Shown here one piece after another: positions 7,794-15,913 of a stretch of DNA of 64,000 bases. Position 1 is the first letter of the stretch; every line of letters begins with the position of its first letter. The DNA comes from Anaerolinea sp. Lineage in GTDB: Bacteria > Chloroflexota > Anaerolineae > Anaerolineales > Anaerolineaceae. Both the position numbers and the translations under genes were made by a program. The DNA lies in the NCBI GenBank assembly GCA_029975055.1, contig JARKPU010000022.1, forward strand, positions 1 through 64,000, given 5' to 3'. The notes under the pieces were generated by a model, which ran no database searches, was not told the origin of the DNA, and saw nothing but the letters and a program-made list of their open reading frames with translations.

Positions 7794-7895
7794 CTCGCAT
7801 AGTTCCCGGCACGCAGGGAGGGCTGCGGCAGGGGGCTTTCTCTCCTCCCCGCAGCCCTCTCAACCGGCAGGTTGTTTCGATGCTGGAACGCGCGT

Positions 7896-8399
7896 ATGAA
7901 AGCCATCCAAAACCTTGCCGAAAGTATTGAGATCCCCCACCTGTTGCTCTCGGTCATCTTCGTGGGGGTTGGGCTGCTCTTCTCCTATCTGCTGGGCGTC
8001 GTCACCACCCTGGAATGCACCCGCGCAGGCACTGCGCAAAGCTGCCACCTGCAAAACTCCTGGCTGGGCCTGGTGACGCTCAACGACCGCCAGCTGGAAG
8101 CCGTCCACGAGGCCTGGGTGGAAGAAAGCTGCGACGACGACGGCTGCACCTACCGCGTGGCGCTGCAGACCAGCCAGGGACAGCTCCCCTTAGGGAGCGC
8201 CTATTCTTCCGGCGAGGCCTCAAAGCAGGAAAAAGCCCGCCTGGTCAACGCCTATGTGAAGGACCCCTCGATCGCCAGCCTGAAGGTGCAGGAAGGCGGC
8301 GGCTTTTGGATGGTGATTCCGCTCATCTTCGTCGTGGTGGGGGTCTGGCTGGTCGCCAAACCGATCCTCAAGCCGGCCTTTCAGAAAAAGGAGGAGTAG
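7896..8399 (+). CDS. small two-helix membrane protein of unknown function
   Basis: This 167-residue protein has two hydrophobic segments, near residues 17-39 and 140-158. They flank a polar domain with four cysteines (LECT, QSCHL, ESCDDDGCTY) that could form disulfides if the domain faces outward. The C-terminus ends in a Lys/Glu-rich tail. I do not recognise the family. The start at 7896 is chosen for the basic MKAIQN opening; no clear Shine-Dalgarno is seen. A 10-bp stem (7819-7828/7849-7858) lies upstream. It converges with the GH16 gene 9 bp downstream. Confidence 0.65.
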   Translation: MKAIQNLAESIEIPHLLLSVIFVGVGLLFSYLLGVVTTLECTRAGTAQSCHLQNSWLGLVTLNDRQLEAVHEAWVEESCDDDGCTYRVALQTSQGQLPLGSAYSSGEASKQEKARLVNAYVKDPSIASLKVQEGGGFWMVIPLIFVVVGVWLVAKPILKPAFQKKEE

Positions 8400-8408
8400 C
8401 GGCCGCGC

Positions 8409-9356
8409 CTAGGGGCTTTGATACACGCGGATGTAATCGATCTCGTAATAACCGGGGAAGGGCGTATCCGCGTTGGGCGAGCCGGGCCAGTCGCCGCCCA
8501 CCGCCAGGTTCGCCAGGATATACATCGGCTGAGCGGGCACGTTGTTCGTCACGCGGAACACCGGGTTGCCGTCCACATACCATTGAATCTCGCCCGCGCG
8601 CCAGTTCACCGCGAAGATGTGAAAATCCGCCGCGAAATCGGGGCCTGCATACGACTGCCCGATCGAGAGGTGCGGCTGCCCCTCCAGCTTGTAGTGCAGA
8701 GTGGTATAGACCACGTCCGTCTGGTGGCCGAGCACCTCGAGGATATCGATCTCCGGCGGCCACTCCTCCGAAGCGGGCAGCAGCCAGAAGGCGGGCCACA
8801 TCCCCTTGCCGCGCGGCATTTTGGCGCGCATCTCCACGTAGCCGTAGGTGAACTCGAAGCGCCGGAAGGAACTGACCATCCCTGAAGTGTAGGGGAAGTT
8901 CCTCCCATCCGGCGCGGTGACCGGCGAGTTATCTGCCCGCAGGCGCAGCAGGCCGCCGTTCACTTCCACATTCCCCGGCAGGTACCATTCCAGCTCGTGG
9001 TTGCCGTCGTTGGTGCACCCGCCGTTATCCCAGGGGTAGCAGGGCATCCACTTGCTTGCGTCCAGCGCGGCGGCGTCGAAATCATCCTCGAAGATCAATT
9101 TCATATCGGCCCTCGGCGGCCCCGGCGTGGGCGAAATGGTCGGCGAAAGGGTGGGGCGCGGCGTCCAGGTGGGCGGGAAGGTCATCATGGGCGTGCGCGT
9201 CTGGGTGGGGGTGAGGGTCGGGCTGGGCGCGGCGGTTGGCGTATCGGTTGGCGCAGCCGTAGCGGTGGGCGTTGCGGTTGGCAGCGCCGCCGGCGCGGCG
9301 CAGCCCGCGAGCAGGAGGAGCAGCAGACCCAGCCAGGCGCTCAACAGGTGTTTCAT
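8409..9356 (-). CDS. GH16-family beta-glucanase-like lipoprotein
   Basis: This 315-residue lipoprotein has a lipobox (LLAGC) followed by a Thr/Pro-rich linker of about 65 residues. A glycoside hydrolase family 16 jelly-roll domain then starts around residue 88. The catalytic motif E-I-D-I-L-E is present (nucleophile E202, D204, acid/base E207), as are the W-P-A-F-W-L-L-P strand and the C-terminal DYIRVY strand. GH16 enzymes cut beta-1,3/1,4-glucans or galactans in polysaccharides, and the exact linkage cannot be assigned. The linker should hold the catalytic domain away from the cell surface. It is a single gene convergent with 7896-8399. Confidence 0.92.
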   Translation of the reverse strand: MKHLLSAWLGLLLLLLAGCAAPAALPTATPTATAAPTDTPTAAPSPTLTPTQTRTPMMTFPPTWTPRPTLSPTISPTPGPPRADMKLIFEDDFDAAALDASKWMPCYPWDNGGCTNDGNHELEWYLPGNVEVNGGLLRLRADNSPVTAPDGRNFPYTSGMVSSFRRFEFTYGYVEMRAKMPRGKGMWPAFWLLPASEEWPPEIDILEVLGHQTDVVYTTLHYKLEGQPHLSIGQSYAGPDFAADFHIFAVNWRAGEIQWYVDGNPVFRVTNNVPAQPMYILANLAVGGDWPGSPNADTPFPGYYEIDYIRVYQSP

Positions 9357-9379
9357 CAAGGCATGCCTTTACAGCGATT

Positions 9380-9443
9380 GTGCTCTCTTTTTCTGGATAT
9401 TGGGGGGCAGGCCCCCAATATCCAGAAATAATTAAAGCACAGT
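9380..9443. repeat. palindromic repeat, copy B
   Basis: A 17-bp stem (9390-9406 with 9412-9428) has an outer pairing of TGTGCT (9380-9385) with AGCACA (9436-9441). On the minus strand the sequence entering the stem matches copy A (AC-x-GTGCTT-AATTAT-CTG). It lies between the stop of the ValS gene (9446) and the start of the GH16 gene, and may end the valS transcript. Confidence 0.72.
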
Positions 9444-9445
9444 CC

Positions 9446-12145
9446 TTACAGAGCTTCCAGTTGCCCCTGCAATCGGGCAGCGGTTTCTTTGTAGGTCGCC
9501 AGCTTCTGGCGCTCTTTTTCCACCACCGCGGCGGGGGCCTTCTCGGCAAAGGAGCTGGCAAGCAGCGCCTCCAGCCGCAGCACCTGCGAGGCCGTCTCGG
9601 CCAACTCCTTCTCCAGGCGCGCCTTCTCCTCCGAGGCATCCACCAACCCGGCCAGCGGCAGGTAAATTTCTACCCCCGCGACGACGAACGACACCGCCGG
9701 GCTTGGCTTTTCGGCCAGGGTGTGCTCCAGCCTGAACTGCTGCGGGTCGATCATCGCCAGGTGCGCGATGGTGCCGGCCTGGGCTTTGAGCACCGCGAGC
9801 CGGTCTCCGCAGGCCAGGGCGGCGGGGATGCGGCGGGAGGGCGGCACTTTCTTCTCGGTGCGCAAATTGCGGATGCCGCGCACAATTTCTTGCAGCAAGG
9901 TGAAGTCTTCCACCGTCTGGGCTTCCCAGCCTTCCAGCGGGCGCGGCTCGGGGAAGCGCGCCACGATGAGCGCCTCTTCCCAGCCCTTCCCCGGCGTAAA
10001 GGCCACCGAACTGGCCTGGCTGGCCTTCTTCAGGTAGCCCCACAGCTCTTCGGTGACGAACGGCGTGAAGGGGTGTAGCAGGCGCAGGCAGATGTCGAAG
10101 ACGCGTACCAGCGTATAGCCGGTCCAGAAAGCCTTCTCGCCGCCCTCGGCCAGTTGCAGCTTGGCGATCTCCACATACCAATCGGCGAACTCGCCCCACA
10201 CGAAGTCATAGATCTGCCGCCCGGCCTCGCCGTACTGGTAAGCCGCGAAGAGACGGTCCACGCTGCGCACCAGCTCCTGCATGCGCGCCCAGATCCACGA
10301 GTCAGCCAGGGTCCAGTTCGGCTCACGCTCCGGGGTGGGCGGGGCCTGGTCGAGCGCGCCGAGCACGAAGCGCCCGATGTTCCACAGCTTGTTGGCGAAG
10401 TTGCGGTTGGCCTCCACCTTCTTCAGGCTCAGGTTGATATCGCTGCCGGGCGTGGAACCCACCAGCAGGGTGAAGCGCAGCGCATCGGTGCCCATCTCGT
10501 TCATCACCACCAGCGGATCCACCACGTTGCCTTTGCTCTTGCTCATCTTCTGGCCGTGCTCGTCGCGGATCAAGCCGTGCAGGTACACGGTGTTGAACGG
10601 CACCTGCCCGGTGAATTCCAGGCCGGCCATGATCATCCGGCTCACCCAGAAGAAGAGGATATCGTAACCCGTCTCGAGCAGCGAGGTGGGGTAGAAGTAA
10701 GCCAGGTCGGCAGTCTGCTCGGGCCAGCCGAGCGTGGAGAAGGGCCACAACCCCGAAGAGAACCAGGTGTCGAGCACATCCGGGTCTTGCTCGATGCGCC
10801 TGCTGCCGCAGTGCGCGCAAGAGGCGGGGTCTTCGCGCGCCACGGTCATCTGGCCGCAGTCGGCGCAATACCACACCGGGATGCGATGCCCCCACCACAA
10901 CTGGCGGCTGATGCACCAGTCCTGGATGCCCTCCATCCAGTTGTAATACACCTTGGTAAAGCGCTCGGGGACGATTCTGATGCGCCCGTCGCGCACGGCC
11001 TCTAAGGCCGCCTCGGCCATTGGTTTGATGCGCACGAACCACTGCGTGGAAACCATCGGCTCCACCAGCTCGCCGCCGCGCTGCGAGCGCGGCACCGACA
11101 TCATATACGGCTCGGTCTTGAGCGTCAGCCCGGCAGCTTCCATATCCGCCCAGATGCGCTTGCGGCACTCGAAGCGGTCCAGCCCGGCGTAAGGCCCGCC
11201 GTTCTGGTTGATGCGCGCGGCCTCGTCCATCACCGAGATCACCTCCAGCCCGTGGCGCTGGCCGATCAGGTAATCGTTCGGGTCGTGCCCGGGGGTCACT
11301 TTGAGGCCGCCGGTGCCAAACGCGCGGTCCACGTAATCATCGGCGATGACCGGGATGGCCCGCCCCAGGATGGGCACCACCACCTGTTTGCCAACGAACG
11401 CCCGGTAGCGCTCGTCTTCGGGGTGCACTGCCACGGCGCTGTCGCCCAGGATCGTCTCCGGGCGGGTCGTCGCCACGGGGATGTACCCGCTGCCGTCGGC
11501 GAGCATGTATTTGAAGTAATAGAGCGTGCCCTGTTCCTGCGAATACTCCACTTCCAGGTCTGAAACGGCCGTGCGCAGCCCGGGCGACCAGTTGATCATG
11601 CGCGGGCCGCGGTAGATCATACCCTTCTCATAGAGGTGAACAAAAGCTTCGCGCACCGCCCTGGAAAGGCCTTCGTCCAGCGTGAAGCGCTCGCGGTCCC
11701 AGTCGCAGGAGGCCCCCAGGCGGCGGATTTGCTTTGTGATGATCCCGCCGTACTTGGTCTTCCACTCCCAGGCGCGCCGGATGAACTCCTCGCGCCCAAG
11801 CGCATCGCGCGAGAGGCCCTCGGCTGCCAGCATCTTCTCCACCTGCAGCTGGGTGGCGATCCCGGCATGATCCGAGCCGGGCACCCACAACGTCGGCACG
11901 CCCTTCATGCGATGGTAGCGGATCATCAGGTCTTCCATCGAGACGAACATGGCATGCCCCAGGTGCAGTTCGCCGGTCACGTTGGGCGGTGGGATCGAAA
12001 TGACGAACGGCTTGATCGACGGGTCAAAGCCCGCGTTTTTGGGGTCGTTGGAGGGTTTAAAGAAGCCTTTCTCCTCCCACTGAGCGTAAATACGCTCTTC
12101 CACCGAGGAGAAATCGTAGGTTTTTGGCAGTGTATTCTCTTGCAT
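9446..12145 (-). CDS. valS: valyl-tRNA synthetase, bacterial type
   Basis: This 899-residue class Ia synthetase charges tRNA-Val with valine. It has HLGH (61-64, HIGH motif) and KMSKS (533-537). The editing-domain block contains TTRPETILGD and GTGGLKVTPGHDPND, which is typical of ValS rather than IleS or LeuS. An HAGIATQ motif follows HIGH. The final about 65 residues form the Glu/Lys/Ala coiled coil typical of bacterial ValS. AGGAAAA lies upstream of the ATG. A second, shorter ValS gene lies 51 bp upstream in the same direction, so both are probably controlled by the T-box leader at 14.8-15.0 kb. Confidence 0.96.
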   Translation of the reverse strand: MQENTLPKTYDFSSVEERIYAQWEEKGFFKPSNDPKNAGFDPSIKPFVISIPPPNVTGELHLGHAMFVSMEDLMIRYHRMKGVPTLWVPGSDHAGIATQLQVEKMLAAEGLSRDALGREEFIRRAWEWKTKYGGIITKQIRRLGASCDWDRERFTLDEGLSRAVREAFVHLYEKGMIYRGPRMINWSPGLRTAVSDLEVEYSQEQGTLYYFKYMLADGSGYIPVATTRPETILGDSAVAVHPEDERYRAFVGKQVVVPILGRAIPVIADDYVDRAFGTGGLKVTPGHDPNDYLIGQRHGLEVISVMDEAARINQNGGPYAGLDRFECRKRIWADMEAAGLTLKTEPYMMSVPRSQRGGELVEPMVSTQWFVRIKPMAEAALEAVRDGRIRIVPERFTKVYYNWMEGIQDWCISRQLWWGHRIPVWYCADCGQMTVAREDPASCAHCGSRRIEQDPDVLDTWFSSGLWPFSTLGWPEQTADLAYFYPTSLLETGYDILFFWVSRMIMAGLEFTGQVPFNTVYLHGLIRDEHGQKMSKSKGNVVDPLVVMNEMGTDALRFTLLVGSTPGSDINLSLKKVEANRNFANKLWNIGRFVLGALDQAPPTPEREPNWTLADSWIWARMQELVRSVDRLFAAYQYGEAGRQIYDFVWGEFADWYVEIAKLQLAEGGEKAFWTGYTLVRVFDICLRLLHPFTPFVTEELWGYLKKASQASSVAFTPGKGWEEALIVARFPEPRPLEGWEAQTVEDFTLLQEIVRGIRNLRTEKKVPPSRRIPAALACGDRLAVLKAQAGTIAHLAMIDPQQFRLEHTLAEKPSPAVSFVVAGVEIYLPLAGLVDASEEKARLEKELAETASQVLRLEALLASSFAEKAPAAVVEKERQKLATYKETAARLQGQLEAL

Positions 12146-12196
12146 GCGGTATTTTCCTGTATCCAGGCCAGGTTGGGGCTGGCGCGGGGTTCTCTT

Positions 12197-14629
12197 TCAC
12201 CCCACCGCCACCCGAAGGCCGTTCATTCCGGGAAGCTCCCTTAATTGAGGGTCGAGCACGCTCACAATGTCGATTCGCTTCGCGCGGGTGACGCTGATTA
12301 AATCGGGTTCGGCTGTGCGCAGCCGCCCGGCCAGTGCATCATCCGGCGTGCTTAATTGTACACGATCTAAGCCGGTTGCCAGGCCCAGATTTGACTCACT
12401 TTTATAACGCCGCACGGCGGAAGCCACGCCCACCAGCGTCTCGCCGAAGCGCGCCGCGGCTTCATCTTCCAGCGATGGGTCCGGCTCGGGCCACGCCGAG
12501 CGGTGCACCGAGGCGCAGCCCTCGGCCCCGGCGAACAGCTCCAGGTAAACCGCCTCGGTGATATAAGGCAGCAGCGGCGCCAGCAGCTTGAGGGCCGCAT
12601 GCAGCGCCCCATGCAGAGCATAGCAGGCCGCGGCGTGCTGCGGGTGCTCGGGGGCATACAGGCGCAGTTTGGCCATTTCGATGTAGTTATCGGCCAGGTC
12701 GGCCCAGAAGAAGCTCTCCACTTCGTTCTTGGCGGAGGCATAATCATACCCTTCGAAATGCGCCGTCGCCCGCCGGATGACCTCCTGCGCCCGGGCGAGA
12801 ATCCAGCGGTCTCCTGCGGTGAACCCTTCGAGCGGCCCGCCCAGGCGCGCGCCCTCAAAGAACGGGCGGCTGAAGCGCGCCACGTTCCACAGTTTGGTCG
12901 CCAGCCGGGCGCCCATCTGGATCTTCTCCTCGTGGATGACGGCGTCTTTGCCGGGGCTGGTGGAAGCAGCCCAGTAGCGCAGCGCGTCGGCCGAATAACG
13001 CTCGATCATCTCCATGGGGGCCGCCGGGCCGCCGCCGCGGCTCTTGCTGATCTTCCCCATCCCTTCGCCGGCCAGCCCCCACCCGCTGATCAACACGTCC
13101 GACCAGGGCGCCTTGCCGTGGTGCAGCCAGGATTTGACGATGGTATAGAACGCCCACGTGCGGATGATCTCGTGCGCCTGGGGCCGCAGGCTGAAGGGAT
13201 ACACCCGCTCGAAGAGCGCCGGATCCTGCAGCTCGCGTCCCACGATCTGCGGCGAGAGCGAAGATGTGGCCCAGGTGTCCATCACGTCGGTGTCGGGCGT
13301 AAAGCGCGTGCTCCCGCAGGCGCAGGCCCGCGCGGGGGCGCTCGAAAGCGGGTCCACGGGCAGTTCGGAAGGTTCCGCCAGCAACATCTGGCCGCATTCG
13401 GCGCAGTACCAGGCCGGGAAGGGCACGCCGAACGCCCGCTGGCGCGAGATGGCCCAATCCCAGTTGAGGTTTTCCACCCAGGCGCGGTAACGCGCCTGCA
13501 TGTGCTCGGGGTGCCAGCGCACCTGCGCTCCCAGCTCCAGCAGCTCGGCTTTCAGGTCCAGCACGCGCACGAACCACTGCGGCGAGATGACAATCTCCAC
13601 CGGCGTGTCGCAGCGCTCGTGCACGCGCACCTCCTGCCGCACCATGGTGCGCTCGCCGAGCAGCCCGCGCCCGGCCAGCAGCGTTTTGATGTGTGCGCGC
13701 GCCTCGGCCGCGCTCTCGCCCGCCAGCGGCCCGGCTGCGGAGGTCATCCGCCCGGCCCGGTCGAGAGCCTCCACCAGCGGTAGGTGGTGCCTGGCCCACC
13801 ATTCCATATCGGTCTGGTCGCCAAAGGTGCAGCACATCACCGCGCCGGTGCCCTTGAGCGGGTCGGCGGCCGGGTCGGCCAGCACCGGCACGCGCTGACC
13901 ATAGAACGGCACCACGGCTTCTTGCCCCACCAGCTTCTGGTAACGCGCATCTGCAGGGTGAACGAAGACCGCCACGCACGCCGCCAGCAGCTCGGGGCGC
14001 GTGGTGGCCACCCATAAGGTTTGCCCGCCCGCCTGGAAGGCCAGCTGGACGAACTCGGTTTCGCGCTCCAGGTCGTTTTGTTCGGCCTGGGCGATGGCCG
14101 TGCGGCATTCGGGGCACCAGATGGTCGGCGCAGACCGGCGGTACGCCCGCCCCATGCGAACCAACTGGATGAAAGAAAGCTGCGAGGCGCGCCGCGAATG
14201 TTCATCGATCGTGCGGTACGAGTAGCGCCAGTCCACCGAAAGGCCCAGCCGCTGCCAGAGGGCCTGGTAATCCTTCTCGGCCTCTTCGGAGACTTTGAGG
14301 CAGGCCTGGATGAACGCCGCGCGGCCCGCCTGCTCGGCGCGCAGGCCCAGGCGCTTTTCCACCAGGCGTTCGGTGGGCAGGCCGTTATCGTCATACCCCA
14401 TCGGGTAGAAGACATTGCGCCCGCGCATGCGGAAGTAACGCGCCATGAAGTCGGCGTGGCTGTAGGAATAGACATGCCCCAGGTGCAGATTGCCCGAGAC
14501 GGTCGGCGGGGGCGTGTCGATCGAATAGACTTGCCTTCCAGGCTCGGCGTCGAAATGATAGATGCCCTCTGCCTGCCATCTGGCGGCAAGGGCCGGTTCG
14601 GTTTCACTCGCCCGATATTGTTTCTCCAT
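12197..14629 (-). CDS. valS: second valyl-tRNA synthetase, archaeal-like type
   Basis: This 810-residue class Ia synthetase has HLGH at 49-52 and KISKS at 526-530. The editing domain reads TTRPELLAACVAVFVHP and GTGAVMCCTFGDQTD, the form typical of archaeal and some bacterial ValS enzymes and different from the bacterial-type gene just downstream. A zinc-ribbon-like WCPEC/CAECG pair is present. There is no C-terminal coiled coil; the last 100 residues form a short KRID-x-V domain. It is the first gene after the T-box leader. Possible roles are a redundant enzyme, a stress- or antibiotic-resistant variant, or a replacement in progress. Confidence 0.93.
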   Translation of the reverse strand: MEKQYRASETEPALAARWQAEGIYHFDAEPGRQVYSIDTPPPTVSGNLHLGHVYSYSHADFMARYFRMRGRNVFYPMGYDDNGLPTERLVEKRLGLRAEQAGRAAFIQACLKVSEEAEKDYQALWQRLGLSVDWRYSYRTIDEHSRRASQLSFIQLVRMGRAYRRSAPTIWCPECRTAIAQAEQNDLERETEFVQLAFQAGGQTLWVATTRPELLAACVAVFVHPADARYQKLVGQEAVVPFYGQRVPVLADPAADPLKGTGAVMCCTFGDQTDMEWWARHHLPLVEALDRAGRMTSAAGPLAGESAAEARAHIKTLLAGRGLLGERTMVRQEVRVHERCDTPVEIVISPQWFVRVLDLKAELLELGAQVRWHPEHMQARYRAWVENLNWDWAISRQRAFGVPFPAWYCAECGQMLLAEPSELPVDPLSSAPARACACGSTRFTPDTDVMDTWATSSLSPQIVGRELQDPALFERVYPFSLRPQAHEIIRTWAFYTIVKSWLHHGKAPWSDVLISGWGLAGEGMGKISKSRGGGPAAPMEMIERYSADALRYWAASTSPGKDAVIHEEKIQMGARLATKLWNVARFSRPFFEGARLGGPLEGFTAGDRWILARAQEVIRRATAHFEGYDYASAKNEVESFFWADLADNYIEMAKLRLYAPEHPQHAAACYALHGALHAALKLLAPLLPYITEAVYLELFAGAEGCASVHRSAWPEPDPSLEDEAAARFGETLVGVASAVRRYKSESNLGLATGLDRVQLSTPDDALAGRLRTAEPDLISVTRAKRIDIVSVLDPQLRELPGMNGLRVAVG

Positions 14630-14763
14630 GGTCGCTCTCCGCGTTTCGCTTTCCGTTATCGGCTATCCGCTGTCCGCGTTCCGTTCTCCGATCACCAGTA
14701 AGCTTCCCTTCCTTCATCGTCTCATTGGCTTCTTCACCCATTTCCAAACACCGTTTTGAAGAC
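14630..14763 (-). other. leader between the T-box terminator and the first ValS gene
   Basis: This 134-bp stretch carries no gene. It contains repeat-like sequence: the 13-mer GCTATCCGCTGTC (14662-14674) recurs at 61329-61341, and a CATCGTCTC segment near 14717 recurs near 55319. The ribosome binding site GGAGAG lies six bases before the ValS ATG. Confidence 0.6.
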
Positions 14764-15040
14764 AAAAAACCCTTCCATCCCATGAGGACGAAAGGGCTGC
14801 TTCCGCGGTACCACCTCGCTTCGCCCCGGCAACGGCCGGAGCGCTCTCCACCCAGACGAATCATCCGGGCCTCGCGCTAACGGGCTCACCCGTGCCGTTC
14901 TACTCCCCGCCGGGGCGGGTTTCTTCGGCAATGCTGCCAAACGACTTCGGCCCCGCGCACCTGCGGAGGTTCGCACCTGCCCCTCCTTCTCTGCCAGCGC
15001 GCCGTGCGGCTTACTACTCTTGGCGATTGGTATTCGATTG
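14764..15040 (-). ncRNA. T-box riboswitch, valine-specific (GUC specifier)
   Basis: The minus strand carries the T-box core GGTGGTACCGCGG (14803-14815). This is followed by an intrinsic terminator whose 11-bp stem (14770-14795, with G·T pairs) is followed by six T (14764-14769). Upstream are Stem I elements (AAGAGTAGTAAG at its 5' end), a GAA-GTC-GTTTGG specifier region with GTC at 14943-14945, and the Stem III block GAGTAGAACGG...CCCGTTAGCGCG. GUC is a valine codon and the next gene is a ValS, which supports the assignment. Uncharged tRNA-Val should pair with specifier and T-box and favour antitermination. Confidence 0.93.
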
Positions 15041-15046
15041 TATTTG

Positions 15047-15075
15047 ATTATAGGCGCTCGCGCCTGGATTGTCAA
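15047..15075 (-). promoter_or_regulatory. consensus sigma-70 promoter of the T-box/valS operon
   Basis: A perfect TTGACA (15070-15075) and a perfect TATAAT (15047-15052) are separated by 17 nt on the minus strand. Transcription should start about 15040, which places the whole T-box in the leader. Confidence 0.9.
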
Positions 15076-15103
15076 ATCGAGCCGCACGGGGCGGGGTGTA
15101 GCT

Positions 15104-15150
15104 CAATTCCGGGTGGAATGCCCCCAATCCCCGGTTTCTCCCCGGAATTG
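15104..15150. repeat. 10-bp inverted repeat
   Basis: CAATTCCGGG at 15104-15113 pairs perfectly with CCCGGAATTG at 15141-15150 around a 27-nt loop. It lies between the terminator of the 15266-15658 gene and the T-box promoter. No function is evident. Confidence 0.5.
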
Positions 15151-15196
15151 GGATAAAAAAGAAGGGTGTTGAACGCATTTTAAGCATTCAACACCC
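15151..15196 (-). terminator. intrinsic terminator of the helical-protein gene
   Basis: On the minus strand a 13-bp stem with one G·T pair (15184-15196 with 15164-15176, 7-nt loop) is followed by TTCTTTTTTATCC. It lies 70 bp beyond the stop at 15266. Confidence 0.8.
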
Positions 15197-15265
15197 CAAC
15201 CCCTTATGTGGATCGAGCACGTGAAGGTGCGTTTCCCCAAAACTGATACACACCCCCCGGGGCAG

Positions 15266-15658
15266 CTAGGCGCCTGTGCCTTGTTTCCCTTCCAGCTTGT
15301 CGATCAGCTTCTGCAGTTCGGCGTTGGCTTTTTGCAGCGCCGAGAGGATCTGCGGGCGGGCTTCCTGCACGGTCTGTTCGCCGGCGGTGCGCAGCGATTC
15401 GGCCGCGCGCGCAGCATCTTCCTTGACCTTTTGCGCCTCAGGCGTCTTGGCCACGTCTTCTACGGCCTGGCCCACCTCGCGCAGCATCGTCTCGAGCCCG
15501 GCTTTCACCTGTTGGGCCTCGGCGTTGGTCTCGATCTTCCCCCACGCGGTGCGGAATGCCTGCGCCAGCGAGTTACCCAGCGCCTCGAACTGCTTGCCCA
15601 CATCCTGCCAGCTTTCACCGCTGCCTTTTGCCTGGTTGACATTTGGATCTTCACTCAT
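15266..15658 (-). CDS. Ala/Glu/Lys-rich amphipathic helical protein
   Basis: This 130-residue, highly charged protein is predicted to be almost entirely alpha-helical. It has repeated E-x-x-K/A-x-x-V patterns and no Cys, signal peptide or membrane segment. The composition resembles coiled-coil or LEA/apolipoprotein-like proteins that lie on membranes or bind partners, but I assign no family. The start at 15658 follows AAGGAGTGAC. A longer frame upstream would need about 54 more residues of non-helical sequence and no ribosome binding site. It is divergent from the ribonuclease gene and has its own terminator. Confidence 0.75.
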   Translation of the reverse strand: MSEDPNVNQAKGSGESWQDVGKQFEALGNSLAQAFRTAWGKIETNAEAQQVKAGLETMLREVGQAVEDVAKTPEAQKVKEDAARAAESLRTAGEQTVQEARPQILSALQKANAELQKLIDKLEGKQGTGA

Positions 15659-15913
15659 GTCGTCACTCCTTGCATGAAATTGCGGCTTCGCCGCGTTGGT
15701 TTGATTCATATACGCGCCGGGGCATGCCCGGGTTGCGCGCGCCGTTAAGATTGTAACAAATTCGGCCTCCCGCGCCTGCATCCGTTTCGCCCAGGGCCGG
15801 GGTGCACGCCGGTTTCGCATCGTCCTTCCCTGCCGCCGGATCCACGATCATGCTATGATCAAGGATATCTTTTTCTTAAATATCTCCACCTCTTTGTAGA
15901 AAGGACCCCGGCC

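Noticed and set aside
15090..15155. TGTAGCTCAATTCC recalls the D arm of a tRNA
   Set aside because: No acceptor stem, anticodon arm or TpsiC arm can be drawn; it is part of an inverted repeat.
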